The notes: a model not told the origin generated them from the sequence alone. DNA of 64,000 nt from Kuschelorhynchus macadamiae (GCA_030620095.1 JAUTXW010000327.1:62001-126000); one strand, 5' to 3'; shown: positions 11,814-22,172, numbered from the stretch's first letter. Program-made: numbers and translations.

Positions 11814-12562
11814 CAGTGGCGGCTCGCCAGGGGACGCGGGTGAAGCGCCGCTTCACCTACATATTCCAATCAATTTACTTAAAAATAAAAATATTTTTAA
11901 AATATTGAGCATTTTATAATCTATATTTTTATTATAAAAATGCAGTATGTTTTATATAAATTCACATTATTTACTTAATTATACCATTCTTTTCTATCAA
12001 AACTAGTGCGTTATATAATAATGACTAAAAACGTAGCGCGCTGAACATCTTTTCATAAGAGCGACTCGTTGAGGAATCACAATCAGCAGTAAATTCCGCA
12101 TCAGACTCCCCCCGCACGCAGGGTTTCGCGATTAGATTTGTTTACGGCAGTTGCTATGGCAATGCAATGGTAAATATCCGTAAGCCAAATAGAGATGGGA
12201 GTGGCGTAAAACTGCTGCTGCAGGCTGTAGACGCTTGTTCTCTTGTTATAGAATTAATGTAAATTAGTGCGTTCGGATCATCGGAGGCGGAAAGAGTTTT
12301 ACATCGATCGAATCGCATCGACATTAGCTTTAATACATAACTGTTTTTTAAGAACAAAAAAATATATTTAAAATCTTATAAATTCATATTATTTCCCTTA
12401 AGTATTAAAAACGCTCCAAAGCTATGGATAATTAATATAATAAAAAGGTTAAAAAAAATAGCCATTTTGGGCGTAGCACCCCGAAAAATTTTCGCCTGCT
12501 GCGCTGTGGACCTAGCTACGTTGCGCTTCCCCCGTTCTTAAATCCCCGAGCCACCAACAGTA
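11814..12562. mobile_element. Non-autonomous hAT-type element (MITE)
   Basis: The left end starts CAGTGGCGGCTCG. The right end reads inward as an imperfect complement (CCGAGCCACC before the boundary). GTAGTCAA occurs immediately outside both ends (11806-11813 and 12563-12570): an 8-bp target duplication, the size hAT transposases make. Further inside, G-rich AGGGGACGCGGGTGAAG on the left is echoed by CTTCCCCCGTTC on the right. The interior has no transposase. Short local GC-richness contrasts with the flanks. Ends could shift by one base because the duplication reads GTAGTCAAC on both sides. Confidence 0.75.
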
Positions 12563-12570
12563 GTAGTCAA
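12563..12570. repeat. Right target-site duplication of the hAT-type MITE
   Basis: GTAGTCAA, matched exactly at 11806-11813. Confidence 0.7.
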
Positions 12571-12764
12571 CTCGAGTCAGTTCATAAACTTATACACTAG
12601 TCAAATTCGTAGAGAAATTCCAGAAAGGCGAATAAAACAATATGTAAAATAATATAAAAAACCAAAACCTTATCAAATAGAGATGAGCTTCGTAGATAAA
12701 CGCCAAAGGTCAAAAACCAAATGGTCAATGGTATTTTTCGAGCGGGTCAAAAAAGCAAACTTAT

Positions 12765-13071
12765 TAGATTAATTTCAAATTGTGTGCAAGTATTCAATGT
12801 TGTACAAGGATAAACTAGTAAATCTGTGGTACGAATTCAAGATGGCGAGAAAAAAATCTTATTCAATCAACTAAGTTTTGCGGAAAAATTAAATGCGATA
12901 TACAGATAAACTGGTACGAATTCAACACGACGGAACAAAATGGCGCCCAATAAAAAAATATGTGTTACTTAATGACTATGTAACTAAGTTGGGTCACACT
13001 TCTCTATTCCTAATAAAGGGAAATATTCATAACGAGGGAAGTTCCGGGTAAAGGAAATTTAGCGATTTTTT
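12765..13071 (+). repeat. 3' part of the GATGGCGG tandem-repeat family (forward copy)
   Basis: It contains subunit phrases such as GTACGAATTCAAGATGGCG and ACAAAATGGCG, then the family's 3' end CATAACGAGGG with TTCCGGGTAAA at 13042-13052. This end matches 46.78-46.82 kb closely and 61.0 kb in reverse. The copy stops where the LINE begins. Confidence 0.75.
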
Positions 13072-13159
13072 ATATTGTTTTTCAAAAGTTTTTAATGCCG
13101 TTATTTTTTGTCATTTTAATGTACGATCCTTATGTGCTGGTTTTGATTTATTCACTGAA

Positions 13160-15898
13160 ATGATTGTTGAGCACTCTTTTGATATCATTGGACTATCTGA
13201 GACTTGGTTAAATCCTGGTGTGGAGGATGGGGGAGTTAATATTCACAATTATAACATAGTAAGGAAGGATAGAGATGGGAGAGGGGGAGGAGTTGCATTT
13301 TACATAAAAAATATCTTTAAATATACAGTTTTAACAATAAATAATCAAAAGTCCGCCCTCGAACAGCTATGGATCTCCATTAAATGCGCGGGTAAGAAGT
13401 TGTGTTTTGGAGCTATATATAGGCCGCCTCACACTAATTTGTCATTGTGTATTGATGACTTGGAGGACACCTTGGTGAGTATGATACCCCAGTTTGACTT
13501 TATTGCGTTTGGTGGTGATTTTAATGTTGATATGTTGGTTGCCAATAGCCCGAACGGTGTTGCGCTTTTGAATTTTTTCAATAAATACGGCTTTTCCCAG
13601 TGTGTAAAAAATCCGACGCGTGTAACTAATGGTTCTAGTACACTTTTAGATTTATTAGTGTGCAGTGATACTTCTCTTATAAATTCCACTGAAATTTTGG
13701 ATGTTGGCAACATTTCCGACCATAAATTAGTGTCTTTTCAAATTAAATGTGCTAAAACCAAACCTAAACCATTCTATAAAACATACAGAGATTTCAAAAA
13801 TTTTGATTATAATAATTTTTTAACCGATCTTAATGGAGTTAATTGGGAATATATATACTCATGCAGAGATGTTGATAGCATGGTTAACTTTCTGAATAAT
13901 CAACTGAATACTCTCTTTAATAAGCATGCACCATTTATAACGACCAGAATATCTAAACCACCGGCACCTTGGTTAACTGACAACCTTAAATTTATGATGC
14001 GTCTGAGGGATAAAGCCCGTTTAAAATTTAAAAAACATAAAACTGCACCGTGTTGGGAGGAATATAAAGCCCTACGCAATCAAGTTAATATTGCCACCAG
14101 GGCTGAAAAGAAGGCTTTTTTGCAATACACATTTAAGCGCGATCCTAAGAATTTTTGGCGTACTATAGCCTACCTTAACCTAACGGACAATAATGCGAAG
14201 TCTAGCCAGATGAATGTGGTTGCCAATGATTTTAATAATTACTTTGTTAATGCATTGCCAATGGTGCCATCTGTGGACAGCACATTTATTGAGCAGAACT
14301 ATTTTAACAAATATTTTGGAAATTACGAGTCTTTCAAATTCACTGTAGTTTCTAATGAATCAATAGAAAAAATAATTTCTAAAATAAAAACCAATTCAAC
14401 TGGCTGTGATGGTATTAATCTCAAAATATTACTGTATATTACACCCCATTTAACTAACTTTATCACTTTCATTATAAATCAGTGTCTTCTATCCGGTGGT
14501 TTCCCTATTGCGTGGAAGCTTGCTCATATAGTTCCTGTTCCCAAGGTGTCTAATCCTAATCAGCTTAAAGACTTCCGACCTATTAGCATCTTCCCTTTAT
14601 TTTCTAAAATTCTTGAAAAGATAGTAGCCGAACAGCTGTCTAACTATATTAATCAGCATAACATTCTTCCCTCAACTCAGTCAGGTTTCCGCGGTAGTCA
14701 CAGTACTACTACAGCGTTACTTCAGGTAACAGACGATATCTACACAGCATGGGATCGCAACTTAACTACATGTCTCATTCTACTCGATTTTAGTAAGGCA
14801 TTTGATACCTTAGACCATAATATATTACTAACTAAACTAAAATATTTCGGTATAGGGGATGTCGCTTTAACTTTTTTTAATAATTATTTAAGTAACAGAC
14901 AACAACGAGTTTGTTATAACTCAACTATATCAACGATAGTTCCAGTTACAAAGGGTATACCACAAGGTAGTGTGTTAGGTCCACTGCTTTTTTCTTTATA
15001 CGCCGCGGACTTTTCAAAACATTTAAAACATCTTAAATCACATCAGTTTGCTGATGACACACAAGTGTACTTCTCCTTTTCTCCTTCTAATATAAATACT
15101 GCTGTCAGTTTTATCAATTCCGATCTCGAACTAATAGTTAAGGTATCTGAAGTGCATAGATTGGTACTTAATGAAAGCAAAAGTCAGCTTATGGTTTTCG
15201 GCAAGTCAAATACCAATGTTGTTTCTGACCCGAATTTTAAAATATTTATAAATGGATCTGAACTGGTGCCTGTCGAATCCTGTAGAAATCTCGGATTAAT
15301 CCTAGATAATGAACTTAGGTTTTCCCAACACGTGTCCTCTCTAATTAAGAAAACCTATGGCAAACTGAAACTTTTATACATGCACAAAGATATCTTGGAC
15401 CTTAATACCAAATTAAGACTTTCAGACTCATTAATACTCTCACATTTAAATTATTGTAATGTTGTTTTTTGGCCCGCCTTATACCAACGCGATCGTGATA
15501 GCTTACAAAAATTGCAGAATGCTTGTCTTAGGTTCTGTTATAATGTACGCAAATTTGATCATATAACGCCCTCACTTGTGGAGTCTGGATGGCTAACTGT
15601 AAAAGAGCGGTTTGAACTCCATATGGCGTGTCTGATTTACAAAATTGGGAATCAAGAATTACCTGAATATCTTTTCGGCAAGCTCCAAAAACGTTCGGAT
15701 TTACATTACATCCATACGCGACATGGTAGTCTGTTTAGCGTCCCAGGGCACAACCACGAATTTTTTAAGAGATCTTTTAGTTATGTTTCAGTAAACTTAT
15801 TCAACTCCCTCCCCTCCCAATTGAAGGAATCCTCTAGTATTAACACCTTTCGTAAAAAAGTTAAGACATATATTTTAACCAAACGTGACCAGCACTAA
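13160..15898 (+). CDS. LINE ORF2: endonuclease-reverse transcriptase
   Basis: The 912-aa frame has no internal stop. The N-terminus is an APE-type endonuclease: LSETWL at residues 12-17, a Gly-rich GRGGGVAFYI, GGDFNVD at 118-124 and SDH at 186-188. The reverse transcriptase follows: FRPISIFPLFSKILEKI, LDFSKAFDT with Asp543, GIPQGSVLGPLLF, and the catalytic FADD at 630-633. The C-terminal part (LSHLNYCNVVFW and onward) is the usual CR1/Jockey-group tail; no RNase H is seen. The frame stays open upstream to 13052 and includes CHFNVRSLCAG, a normal endonuclease start motif, so the ATG at 13160 is an internal Met and the true start is lost or lies upstream. It nicks target DNA and primes cDNA synthesis. 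Clade placement among CR1, L2, Daphne and Kiri is not settled. Confidence 0.9.
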   Translation: MIVEHSFDIIGLSETWLNPGVEDGGVNIHNYNIVRKDRDGRGGGVAFYIKNIFKYTVLTINNQKSALEQLWISIKCAGKKLCFGAIYRPPHTNLSLCIDDLEDTLVSMIPQFDFIAFGGDFNVDMLVANSPNGVALLNFFNKYGFSQCVKNPTRVTNGSSTLLDLLVCSDTSLINSTEILDVGNISDHKLVSFQIKCAKTKPKPFYKTYRDFKNFDYNNFLTDLNGVNWEYIYSCRDVDSMVNFLNNQLNTLFNKHAPFITTRISKPPAPWLTDNLKFMMRLRDKARLKFKKHKTAPCWEEYKALRNQVNIATRAEKKAFLQYTFKRDPKNFWRTIAYLNLTDNNAKSSQMNVVANDFNNYFVNALPMVPSVDSTFIEQNYFNKYFGNYESFKFTVVSNESIEKIISKIKTNSTGCDGINLKILLYITPHLTNFITFIINQCLLSGGFPIAWKLAHIVPVPKVSNPNQLKDFRPISIFPLFSKILEKIVAEQLSNYINQHNILPSTQSGFRGSHSTTTALLQVTDDIYTAWDRNLTTCLILLDFSKAFDTLDHNILLTKLKYFGIGDVALTFFNNYLSNRQQRVCYNSTISTIVPVTKGIPQGSVLGPLLFSLYAADFSKHLKHLKSHQFADDTQVYFSFSPSNINTAVSFINSDLELIVKVSEVHRLVLNESKSQLMVFGKSNTNVVSDPNFKIFINGSELVPVESCRNLGLILDNELRFSQHVSSLIKKTYGKLKLLYMHKDILDLNTKLRLSDSLILSHLNYCNVVFWPALYQRDRDSLQKLQNACLRFCYNVRKFDHITPSLVESGWLTVKERFELHMACLIYKIGNQELPEYLFGKLQKRSDLHYIHTRHGSLFSVPGHNHEFFKRSFSYVSVNLFNSLPSQLKESSSINTFRKKVKTYILTKRDQH

Positions 15899-16280
15899 GG
15901 ATGTTTATACATTTTGTCATTTATTATTAATAATTGAATAATATAATAATAAATTAAATAAATTATTAATAATTAAAAAAATTAATAATTATATAACTTT
16001 TTCGAATTTTCTATTCGCTTTTCGCTTTTACCTCTCCTCAGTATATATTTTATTATTATTCTGGTCTCTTAGGTAGTTATATTTAATTTGTAACCATTGA
16101 ATTTATATGTTTTTTTCTTTAGGATAGTACTTTGAAAATCTAAGTACATAGGTATATTTACATTTAATATTTATGTTATTATTGTGTAACTAGGGTGGTT
16201 GTATGAGCAGCTGTAGTTGGATACCGCCACCTATCTTTAAATAATTATATAGATGTATTTGTTTATCTATAAAATAAAGA

Positions 16281-16281
16281 C

Positions 16282-16310
<29 letters not shown>
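16281..16310. repeat. (ATT)n tail of the LINE
   Basis: About ten ATT copies end the LINE, right before unrelated tandem-repeat sequence starts at 16314. Confidence 0.8.
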
Positions 16311-16312
<2 letters not shown>

Positions 16313-16313
16313 T

Positions 16314-16612
16314 TATTCCACCATATTGGATTCGTACCAATATTTAACCAGTTTCTACCCACTTGATTTTAGGGCAAAATTTAAATTCATTTAAGCGAGT
16401 GGTTGTATGAGTGAATGAAAGAATCCCATGATCAAAATTTGGAGTCAATCGTGTAAGTAATGTTTAGTTATGCCACGAACAGGCAGATAGACCGACAAAC
16501 AGAAAGATCGACGGAATTAAGAAAACATGTTTTTTGGAATCTAAGGACCCTGAAACGTAAAGGTTTGAAAAAATCTGGGAGAGTGCATGTGTCAGGATGC
16601 AGTACTTCCCTG
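16314..16612 (-). repeat. Reverse-orientation fragment of the GATGGCGG tandem-repeat family
   Basis: CCACCATATTGGATTCGTACC starts the fragment; the 'GACCGACA' tract and a phrase near 16535 (TTTTTTGGAATCTAAGGACC) match the 61-63.5 kb copy. It lies opposite in orientation to the piece left of the LINE. Confidence 0.7.
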
Positions 16613-16729
16613 TCCCTCCCCTAAATCAAAACATCAAATGCAACATTTAGACTCATTTTGGAGTATATGTTAAAGATCGGAGTGATATTACCCTAACCAA
16701 AATTATTTCACAATTTCATCTTATTGAAA
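16613..16729. other. Short spacer between repeat fragment and LTR element
   Basis: Nothing is recognised here. Confidence 0.4.
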
Positions 16730-16733
16730 ATAC
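16730..16733. repeat. Target-site duplication, left of the LTR element
   Basis: ATAC directly abuts the TG of the LTR and is repeated at 26441-26444. Confidence 0.75.
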
Positions 16734-17444
16734 TGTTATGTTTTAATATTTTTATTACTCGCCGAATGCCACCACTGTTATGACTTAATAATTTTAGTAT
16801 TTTGTATTAGCACTGGTAGTAAATGTAAACACTTCAACTTGTTTCAAATCTCTCTATTATCTTCTGTACAAGAGGGACACTTCTTACTTCTAACAAATCT
16901 TTACTCTTACTGTGTCTACTGACTTAATTCTACTGACAATATAGTACTGACATAATGACTGACCTGCTCTATACTGACTACCTAGAACTTATTTTTATAT
17001 GAATTCCCTAATTTGAGATGCAGTGGCGTATCTGTAAAATTGATTAAAAAAGGTGTCTATAAAAGTAATTTGGGGAGTATTTGCTACGCCACTGCCTACT
17101 GTACTACAATGGTTTCTTTTAATGTTTTTATAGCTGAACCTTCCCAAGCTTTATCGACATAGTGTAAATGAGTTTATGATAGGTTTTTTCGGGTATAATA
17201 ATATTTGGGGCGGAAGAACGTGCATAAAATAGAATTTGAAGTAGAATTTAAAATACATATTGTTTACTTAGAATTTCCCTTGCAATAAACGACCATTAAA
17301 GCAGCTTTTGTCGGAAGGTTCCGCCGAAATATAATGTATGTCTAAATATTGCATTTACGTGTCAAACTATCTCTAGACTAATGAATATATAATACTTAAG
17401 ACTATTCACAAATAAAATGACTATAAAATAATGGGGTCACAACA
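16734..17444 (-). repeat. 3' LTR (711 bp)
   Basis: It matches 25730-26440 along its full length with about four differences. Its + strand ends are TGTTATG and CACAACA. A 74-bp palindromic insert lies inside at 17021-17094. Since the coding strand is minus, this is the 3' LTR. Confidence 0.95.
17021..17094. mobile_element. 74-bp mini inverted-repeat element inside the LTR
   Basis: CAGTGGCGTA and TACGCCACTG form perfect 10-base ends; an extra G/C pair outside extends them to 11. The start CAGTGGCG is the same as that of the hAT-type MITE at 11814, so a tiny hAT-type derivative is possible. The same insert occurs in the other LTR. Confidence 0.6.
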
Positions 17445-17454
17445 CCTCCCCCCT
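17445..17454 (-). promoter_or_regulatory. Polypurine tract
   Basis: On the coding strand AGGGGGGAGG directly abuts the 3' LTR. It primes plus-strand DNA synthesis during reverse transcription. Confidence 0.85.
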
Positions 17455-17742
17455 AAATGAGAGATTTTATAATAATGAAATTGTGAGAAAATGTCGTTCC
17501 TGAGTTAAAATATAAATAATGATACAAAATATACATCCTTGTAATTGATACTAATATTTAACAAAAGTATTATGTTCGAAATGATTTTACAAAATTTGCT
17601 ATGAACTATGTTCTTATTCTATATTATACTAACCTATATAATATTGAAAACTTTTTTTTTTTTTATAATAATTAGGCATTCTAAATCTACTTAGATACTA
17701 CTAAAGAAATTTATTACTTATAATAAAACATAATATTATTAC

Positions 17743-19764
17743 TTATCTAATTGATCGTCTTGAGGACGTGTGACCAATAGCTCTGCGAGGCGTGTATGAT
17801 ATACCTGGTTGATCGTCCTCAGGGTGATCATCATCATTAATTCTATTAAAAGTTTCACTAGTATACTGAGCTATATATCTATTACTTCTCGGGGATGGTT
17901 CAATGGTTTGATTTACCCTTACGCAAATATTTGGTATTATTCCACAACAGGAAGTTTTTCTTATACATTTTGAATATATTTTGTAAACAATAAATAATAA
18001 TACAACAACAGATACAATGTAAGCTAAAACAGAACCAGAAATATTATATGTTGACAAAAAATTATTTTTTTCAAGATTTTCTGTTAGCTTTTCTATGTCG
18101 TCTAGTTTATGGCTAGCGATGTTCAGTTCAGGAATGTGCTTTGAAAGAGTCTTATAATTTTCGTTTATTAAAATTTCTGTCAGGTTAATGTTATTATTTT
18201 TTATTTTTTCACAACAGTCCTCACTAATTTCTAATGGCGGAACGAACTCACTAAATATTTTCGACTGAAAGGCATTACCGTGAGGCACGAGCATCGTTGA
18301 AACACTATACGCTTTACACTGTTTTCCTATGGTGACACTGCCGCAATTTTTTAAAATAACGTCTACTGGTTTATTTTGATTAATACATGAAATGGTTAAT
18401 GATTCAGGGCAAGGCACTGCAAACAGCCAAGTATTAGTTGTAAGTAACTGAATAAAGATACCTCTATTAGAATTTAATATATGTTTTTCGCATACTTCTG
18501 GAATTTTATTTGTTACTTGAAGTAACTTCATTTCACAGTTTTCCACTAAATGAGCCAATGAAACTGGTTTTTGTTGCTGACAAATCATTTTATCATCTGT
18601 TATTTTTATAAATTTATTATATTCGAGATCAGAAAAAGTTATGAACTGCTGTTTTGTTTCGTCTATTGCAATGTATTTAGAAGATGGTTGAATCAAAACA
18701 AATTGATTAGTGGCTAATAGCTTAGGAAAAGGCGATACCTTATATAGGTAGAATAATTGTGCTTCAACTAAAGGAATATTAATTATATAAATTAAATGAT
18801 TATTTTCAAAGTAAACTTTTAGTTCAATCGTTTTTAATATAAGATTAGAATGCATTATATCAAGAGGCACAGCAAAATCTAAACCATGGGGAAGAGAATC
18901 CATAACTTGTTTTAGTTCATCAATTAGGCGAACTGGTGTTAAAATTGCTGGGTGTAATAAACCCTTTTTGGCAATAAGAATTGCATTAATCAAAGTCATT
19001 ACTTCGAGTTGTAGTTGATGTAACATCATATTTGTCAGCGTAATGTGTTCTTCTATATTGCCTTTTAAGTCTAAAAATTTAATATCTTTTTGTTCTTTTT
19101 CTAATTGTTTGGAAAGAATTTTAACATTATTTTTTAAAATGTTTTCATTAAAATCTAAGGTTCCAATAGTATTGTTGAAATTTGTTAGTGTAGACTTGAC
19201 AACTTTAGTTTGCTCTTTCAAAAGAGCTAATGCTGAACCCTCATTTTGCGATAAATCTGAAATTTTGCTATCATAATATTTCGCGTCTTCTTCGTCTAAA
19301 GTACCGAATAGAATTTTTGTAGCCTTTCTGATAATATTGAACCATCCTCCTTTATTTCTACTTAAAGTACTATAACCTATCAATTGATGTAAAGTTTCTA
19401 AATCTGAGCTAATTTTATCAAAATTATATTTAGTTGACTTTAAAAACGTGTCACAAATGGATAAGTGGTACTGAAAATTTTTATGATTACATAATTCAGA
19501 GGTTATTTTATTGTAGTTTTTTAGAGAAAGAAGTTTATTTATAATGTTGTTAAAATCTACATATGTAATTAGCTTCCATTTGTTATTATAGAGTCGAAGT
19601 TCTCCAAGTTTTTCAAAGTGTATTCCTGGGTTGTGGTCGTAATATGTGACATTATAATCGTCGCTATTATCAGAACGAAAGGTATTCAGAGATATAGTGA
19701 TACTGAGTAGTATTATTCTGAAATAGGAGAAAACATAAAATTTAAAAATACTATCTACATACAT
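17743..19764 (-). CDS. env: Env-like F-type glycoprotein
   Basis: The 673-aa frame is uninterrupted from ATG at 19764. A hydrophobic N-terminal segment (about residues 8-27) suits a signal peptide. GGWFN around residues 139-143, followed by ILFGTLDEEDA, marks the region where F proteins are cut and the fusion peptide starts. The basic run just before it is RNKG rather than the usual R-x-x-R furin pattern, so cleavage may be weak or altered. A single membrane span lies at about residues 575-597 (SVLAYIVSVVVLLFIVY), followed by a cytoplasmic tail of about 75 residues. Related elements express Env from a spliced mRNA. It starts 70 bases after the integrase stop and 40 bases past a poly-A run on the coding strand. 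A decayed homologue lies at 37.6-38.5 kb. Confidence 0.88.
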   Translation of the reverse strand: MYVDSIFKFYVFSYFRIILLSITISLNTFRSDNSDDYNVTYYDHNPGIHFEKLGELRLYNNKWKLITYVDFNNIINKLLSLKNYNKITSELCNHKNFQYHLSICDTFLKSTKYNFDKISSDLETLHQLIGYSTLSRNKGGWFNIIRKATKILFGTLDEEDAKYYDSKISDLSQNEGSALALLKEQTKVVKSTLTNFNNTIGTLDFNENILKNNVKILSKQLEKEQKDIKFLDLKGNIEEHITLTNMMLHQLQLEVMTLINAILIAKKGLLHPAILTPVRLIDELKQVMDSLPHGLDFAVPLDIMHSNLILKTIELKVYFENNHLIYIINIPLVEAQLFYLYKVSPFPKLLATNQFVLIQPSSKYIAIDETKQQFITFSDLEYNKFIKITDDKMICQQQKPVSLAHLVENCEMKLLQVTNKIPEVCEKHILNSNRGIFIQLLTTNTWLFAVPCPESLTISCINQNKPVDVILKNCGSVTIGKQCKAYSVSTMLVPHGNAFQSKIFSEFVPPLEISEDCCEKIKNNNINLTEILINENYKTLSKHIPELNIASHKLDDIEKLTENLEKNNFLSTYNISGSVLAYIVSVVVLLFIVYKIYSKCIRKTSCCGIIPNICVRVNQTIEPSPRSNRYIAQYTSETFNRINDDDHPEDDQPGISYTPRRAIGHTSSRRSIR

Positions 19765-19803
19765 TTATATTTTAAATTATTTTTTATAATACATTTATAC
19801 ATG

Positions 19804-19826
19804 TTTTTTTTTTTTTTTTTTTTTTT
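19804..19826. repeat. Homopolymer T run (A on the coding strand)
   Basis: Twenty-three T residues sit between pol and env. It could be a slippage product; a role in env expression is not shown. Confidence 0.9.
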
Positions 19827-19834
19827 GCTTTGTG

Positions 19835-20893
19835 TTAATCATAAAACTGTTTTAATCTATTGTCATGGACGCATTGTTTGTTTTTGCCTTTCTGTATTAT
19901 AAAATTAACGTCAGAAGTTTTATCTATTATTATATAAGGTCCAATCCATAAGGATATGAGTTTTTTGCTTCTGCCTCTTCGCACTGATTCGTCATAAAGT
20001 AGCACCTTATCACCTATTTTAAAATCTCTAATTTTGCAATTTTTATCGTAATTTTGTTTTGAAACGCTTTTACTTTTCAATAGATTTTCTTTAGCCAATT
20101 GGCTAGAATATTGTAATTTTTGTTTAAGATTGGCAACAAAATCATCATATGTGTATTGAGTTTTCATAGGTTGAATAATTGAAGTAGGTAAATTAGGGGT
20201 ATGGCCAAATAAAAGTTCAAAAGGTGAAAAGTGGGTTGCAGTATGCGGAGTTGTATTATAAGTAAATGTTGCAAATGGAATCCAGCTATCCCAGTCTTCC
20301 TGACTATCTTTGATAAAATGTCTTAAATACTCCTCTAAGACTCTATGAGAACGTTGTAAAGCTCCATTGGATTCTGGATGATAACTAGTACTTTGAACCT
20401 TTTTTATTCTTAAAAGTTTGCAAGTATTTTTAAAGATTTCACTTAAAAAATTTGAACCTTGATCGGTAATTAGAGTTTCAGGTAGTCCATATAGACAAAT
20501 TATTTTCGTTACGAAGTAATAAGCTACTGTTGAGGCTTCTTGATTTTTTATAGGGACATTAATATTATACTTTGTCAGGTCATCTTGGAAGGTAAGAATA
20601 TATTTGTTACCTGCTTCCGTTTCAGGTAAAGGACCAACAATATCGAGAAAACATCTTTCAAAAGGTTTAGTCGCGGTTGAAGTTATGACCATTGGCATTT
20701 TTGTTTTTCGGGATAATTTGTTTTTTTGACAAGATTCACATTTTTTTATAAATCTTTTTACGTGTTTTTTCATGCCTCTCCAGGTATAAAATTGGGATAA
20801 TTTTTTATGTGTACTGGCAATTCCTTGATGACCGCCTAAAGGAGAGTTGTGGAATTCTTCTAATAAGGTTTCCTTTTCAGATGGGATAAATAA
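19835..20893 (-). pseudogene. pol: pol 3' part: integrase with substituted catalytic residue
   Basis: From about 20893 the frame begins with an integrase zinc-binding domain (EFHNSPLGGHQGI, then CESC at residues 12-15 counted from the Met at 20773). The catalytic core has D44 (FLDIVGPLP) and D104 (ITDQGSNF). Thirty-five residues later, where the DD35E glutamate should be, the codon at 20354-20356 is CAA, giving HPESNGALQRSH with Gln140. The C-terminus has the GDKVLL and WIGPY motifs of Gypsy integrases. The domain is out of frame with RNase H, with the switch near 20893-20900. Integrase joins the cDNA to the host genome; loss of the Glu should abolish that. Confidence 0.88.
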
Positions 20894-22172
20894 TTTCCCA
20901 TTTTACTAACGGGTTGTAATGATATTTAATAAATGACAATTTAAGTTTTTTGTTACTTACAAGATTTTTTAACTTTAGTAGACAAGACCATATATTTTCA
21001 TAATTTGTGTCATTTAACATATTTTCATTATCATTGAGTAAAAATATATTACAGTCGTTGTTTTGGTACTGAGAGACGGAAGGTATTTTTAAATCGTTTT
21101 GAACGTTGTATGATGCAAGAAATTGTTTAATCTGATTATTTTGTTCCAAAATATTAAATTGCTCTTTGTTAAAAAATTTGGGAAAAAATAATATTATAGG
21201 ATCTGAATTATTTATCTGAAATAAATTAGCGTTGTTTTCTTTTAATTTTGTGTTAATAACAATATGTGTTTGCAGATAATTTAAAAATTTTTGATAATCT
21301 GTTATCATGTCAGCGTTTACCGTTTTAATCATTCTACTTAAGGCATCAGCATTTGTATTTAACTTTCCGGCCTTATAAATAATTTCGAAATTGTATTCTT
21401 CCAATTTTAACCTAAATCTTGTAAGACGCGACCCAGGGTCTTTTATGTTAAATACATAAAGTAAAGGTTTATGATCCGTAACTATCTTAAAATTTGTTCC
21501 AAAAACATATGGTCGAAAATGTCTAACTGCCCAAACAATTGCCGCTAATTCTTTCTCTGTCGTTGAGTAGTTTTGTTCGGCTTTATTAAGAGTTCTACTA
21601 GCATAAGCTATAGGTCGATCATTATTAACTTTTCCTTGTGATAAAATTGCACCAATCGCATAATTACTTGCGTCGGTAGTTATAATGAATTCTTTTGAAA
21701 AATCTGGGTACTGTAGTACAGGAGGAGAAGTAATGTTATTTTTAAGCGTTTGAAATGAAATATCACAAGCATGGTCCCATTTAAATTCCGTATCTTTCTT
21801 GAGCAATCTGGTAAGAGGTTTTGAAATTTTCGCAAAATCCTTTATAAATTTTCGATAATATCCGACAAGCCCTAAAAATGATTTTACCTCTTTTTGATTT
21901 ACTGGTTGAGGAAACTGTAAAACACATTCTACTTTTGAAGGATCAGGTTTGATGCCATAATCTGTTATAATGTGACCTAGATACAAACATTCTTTTCTTA
22001 AAAATTCACATTTTAATGGTTGAAGCTTTAAATTATGCTCCCGAAACCGTTCAAATACCTCAATTAACCTTTCATTATGTTCTTTTAAATTATTAGCATA
22101 AATTACGACATCGTCTAAATAAATAAAACATTTTATGCCACTAAGACCGCTTAAGACCGCATTCATTACCTG
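20877..22172 (-). pseudogene. pol: pol middle part: RT C-half and RNase H
   Basis: The frame resumes after an insertion with QVMNAVLSGL and the RT active site YLDD (residues 16-19 from the Met at 22166). The RT connection follows, then RNase H with ITTDASNYAIGAILS, EKELAAIVWAVRHF and VTDHKPL, ending NTNADALSRM. A 150-residue linker leads to the integrase. The frame ends in a premature TGA near 20877; the integrase zinc domain continues in another frame, so a one-base indel lies near 20893-20900. The N-terminal RT half is at 22748-24268. Confidence 0.9.

Larger units (their letters stand above)
13072..16313 (+). mobile_element. CR1/L2-like LINE, nearly complete ORF2, 5'-truncated
   Basis: The body runs from the break in the tandem-repeat family to a 3' (ATT)n tail at 16281-16310 that follows an AATAAAG-type signal. 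Only one long ORF is present. No ORF1 precedes it, and only about 90 bases separate the repeat-family end from the ORF, so the insertion is probably 5'-truncated, as is usual for LINEs. A clean target duplication was not identified. Confidence 0.75.
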
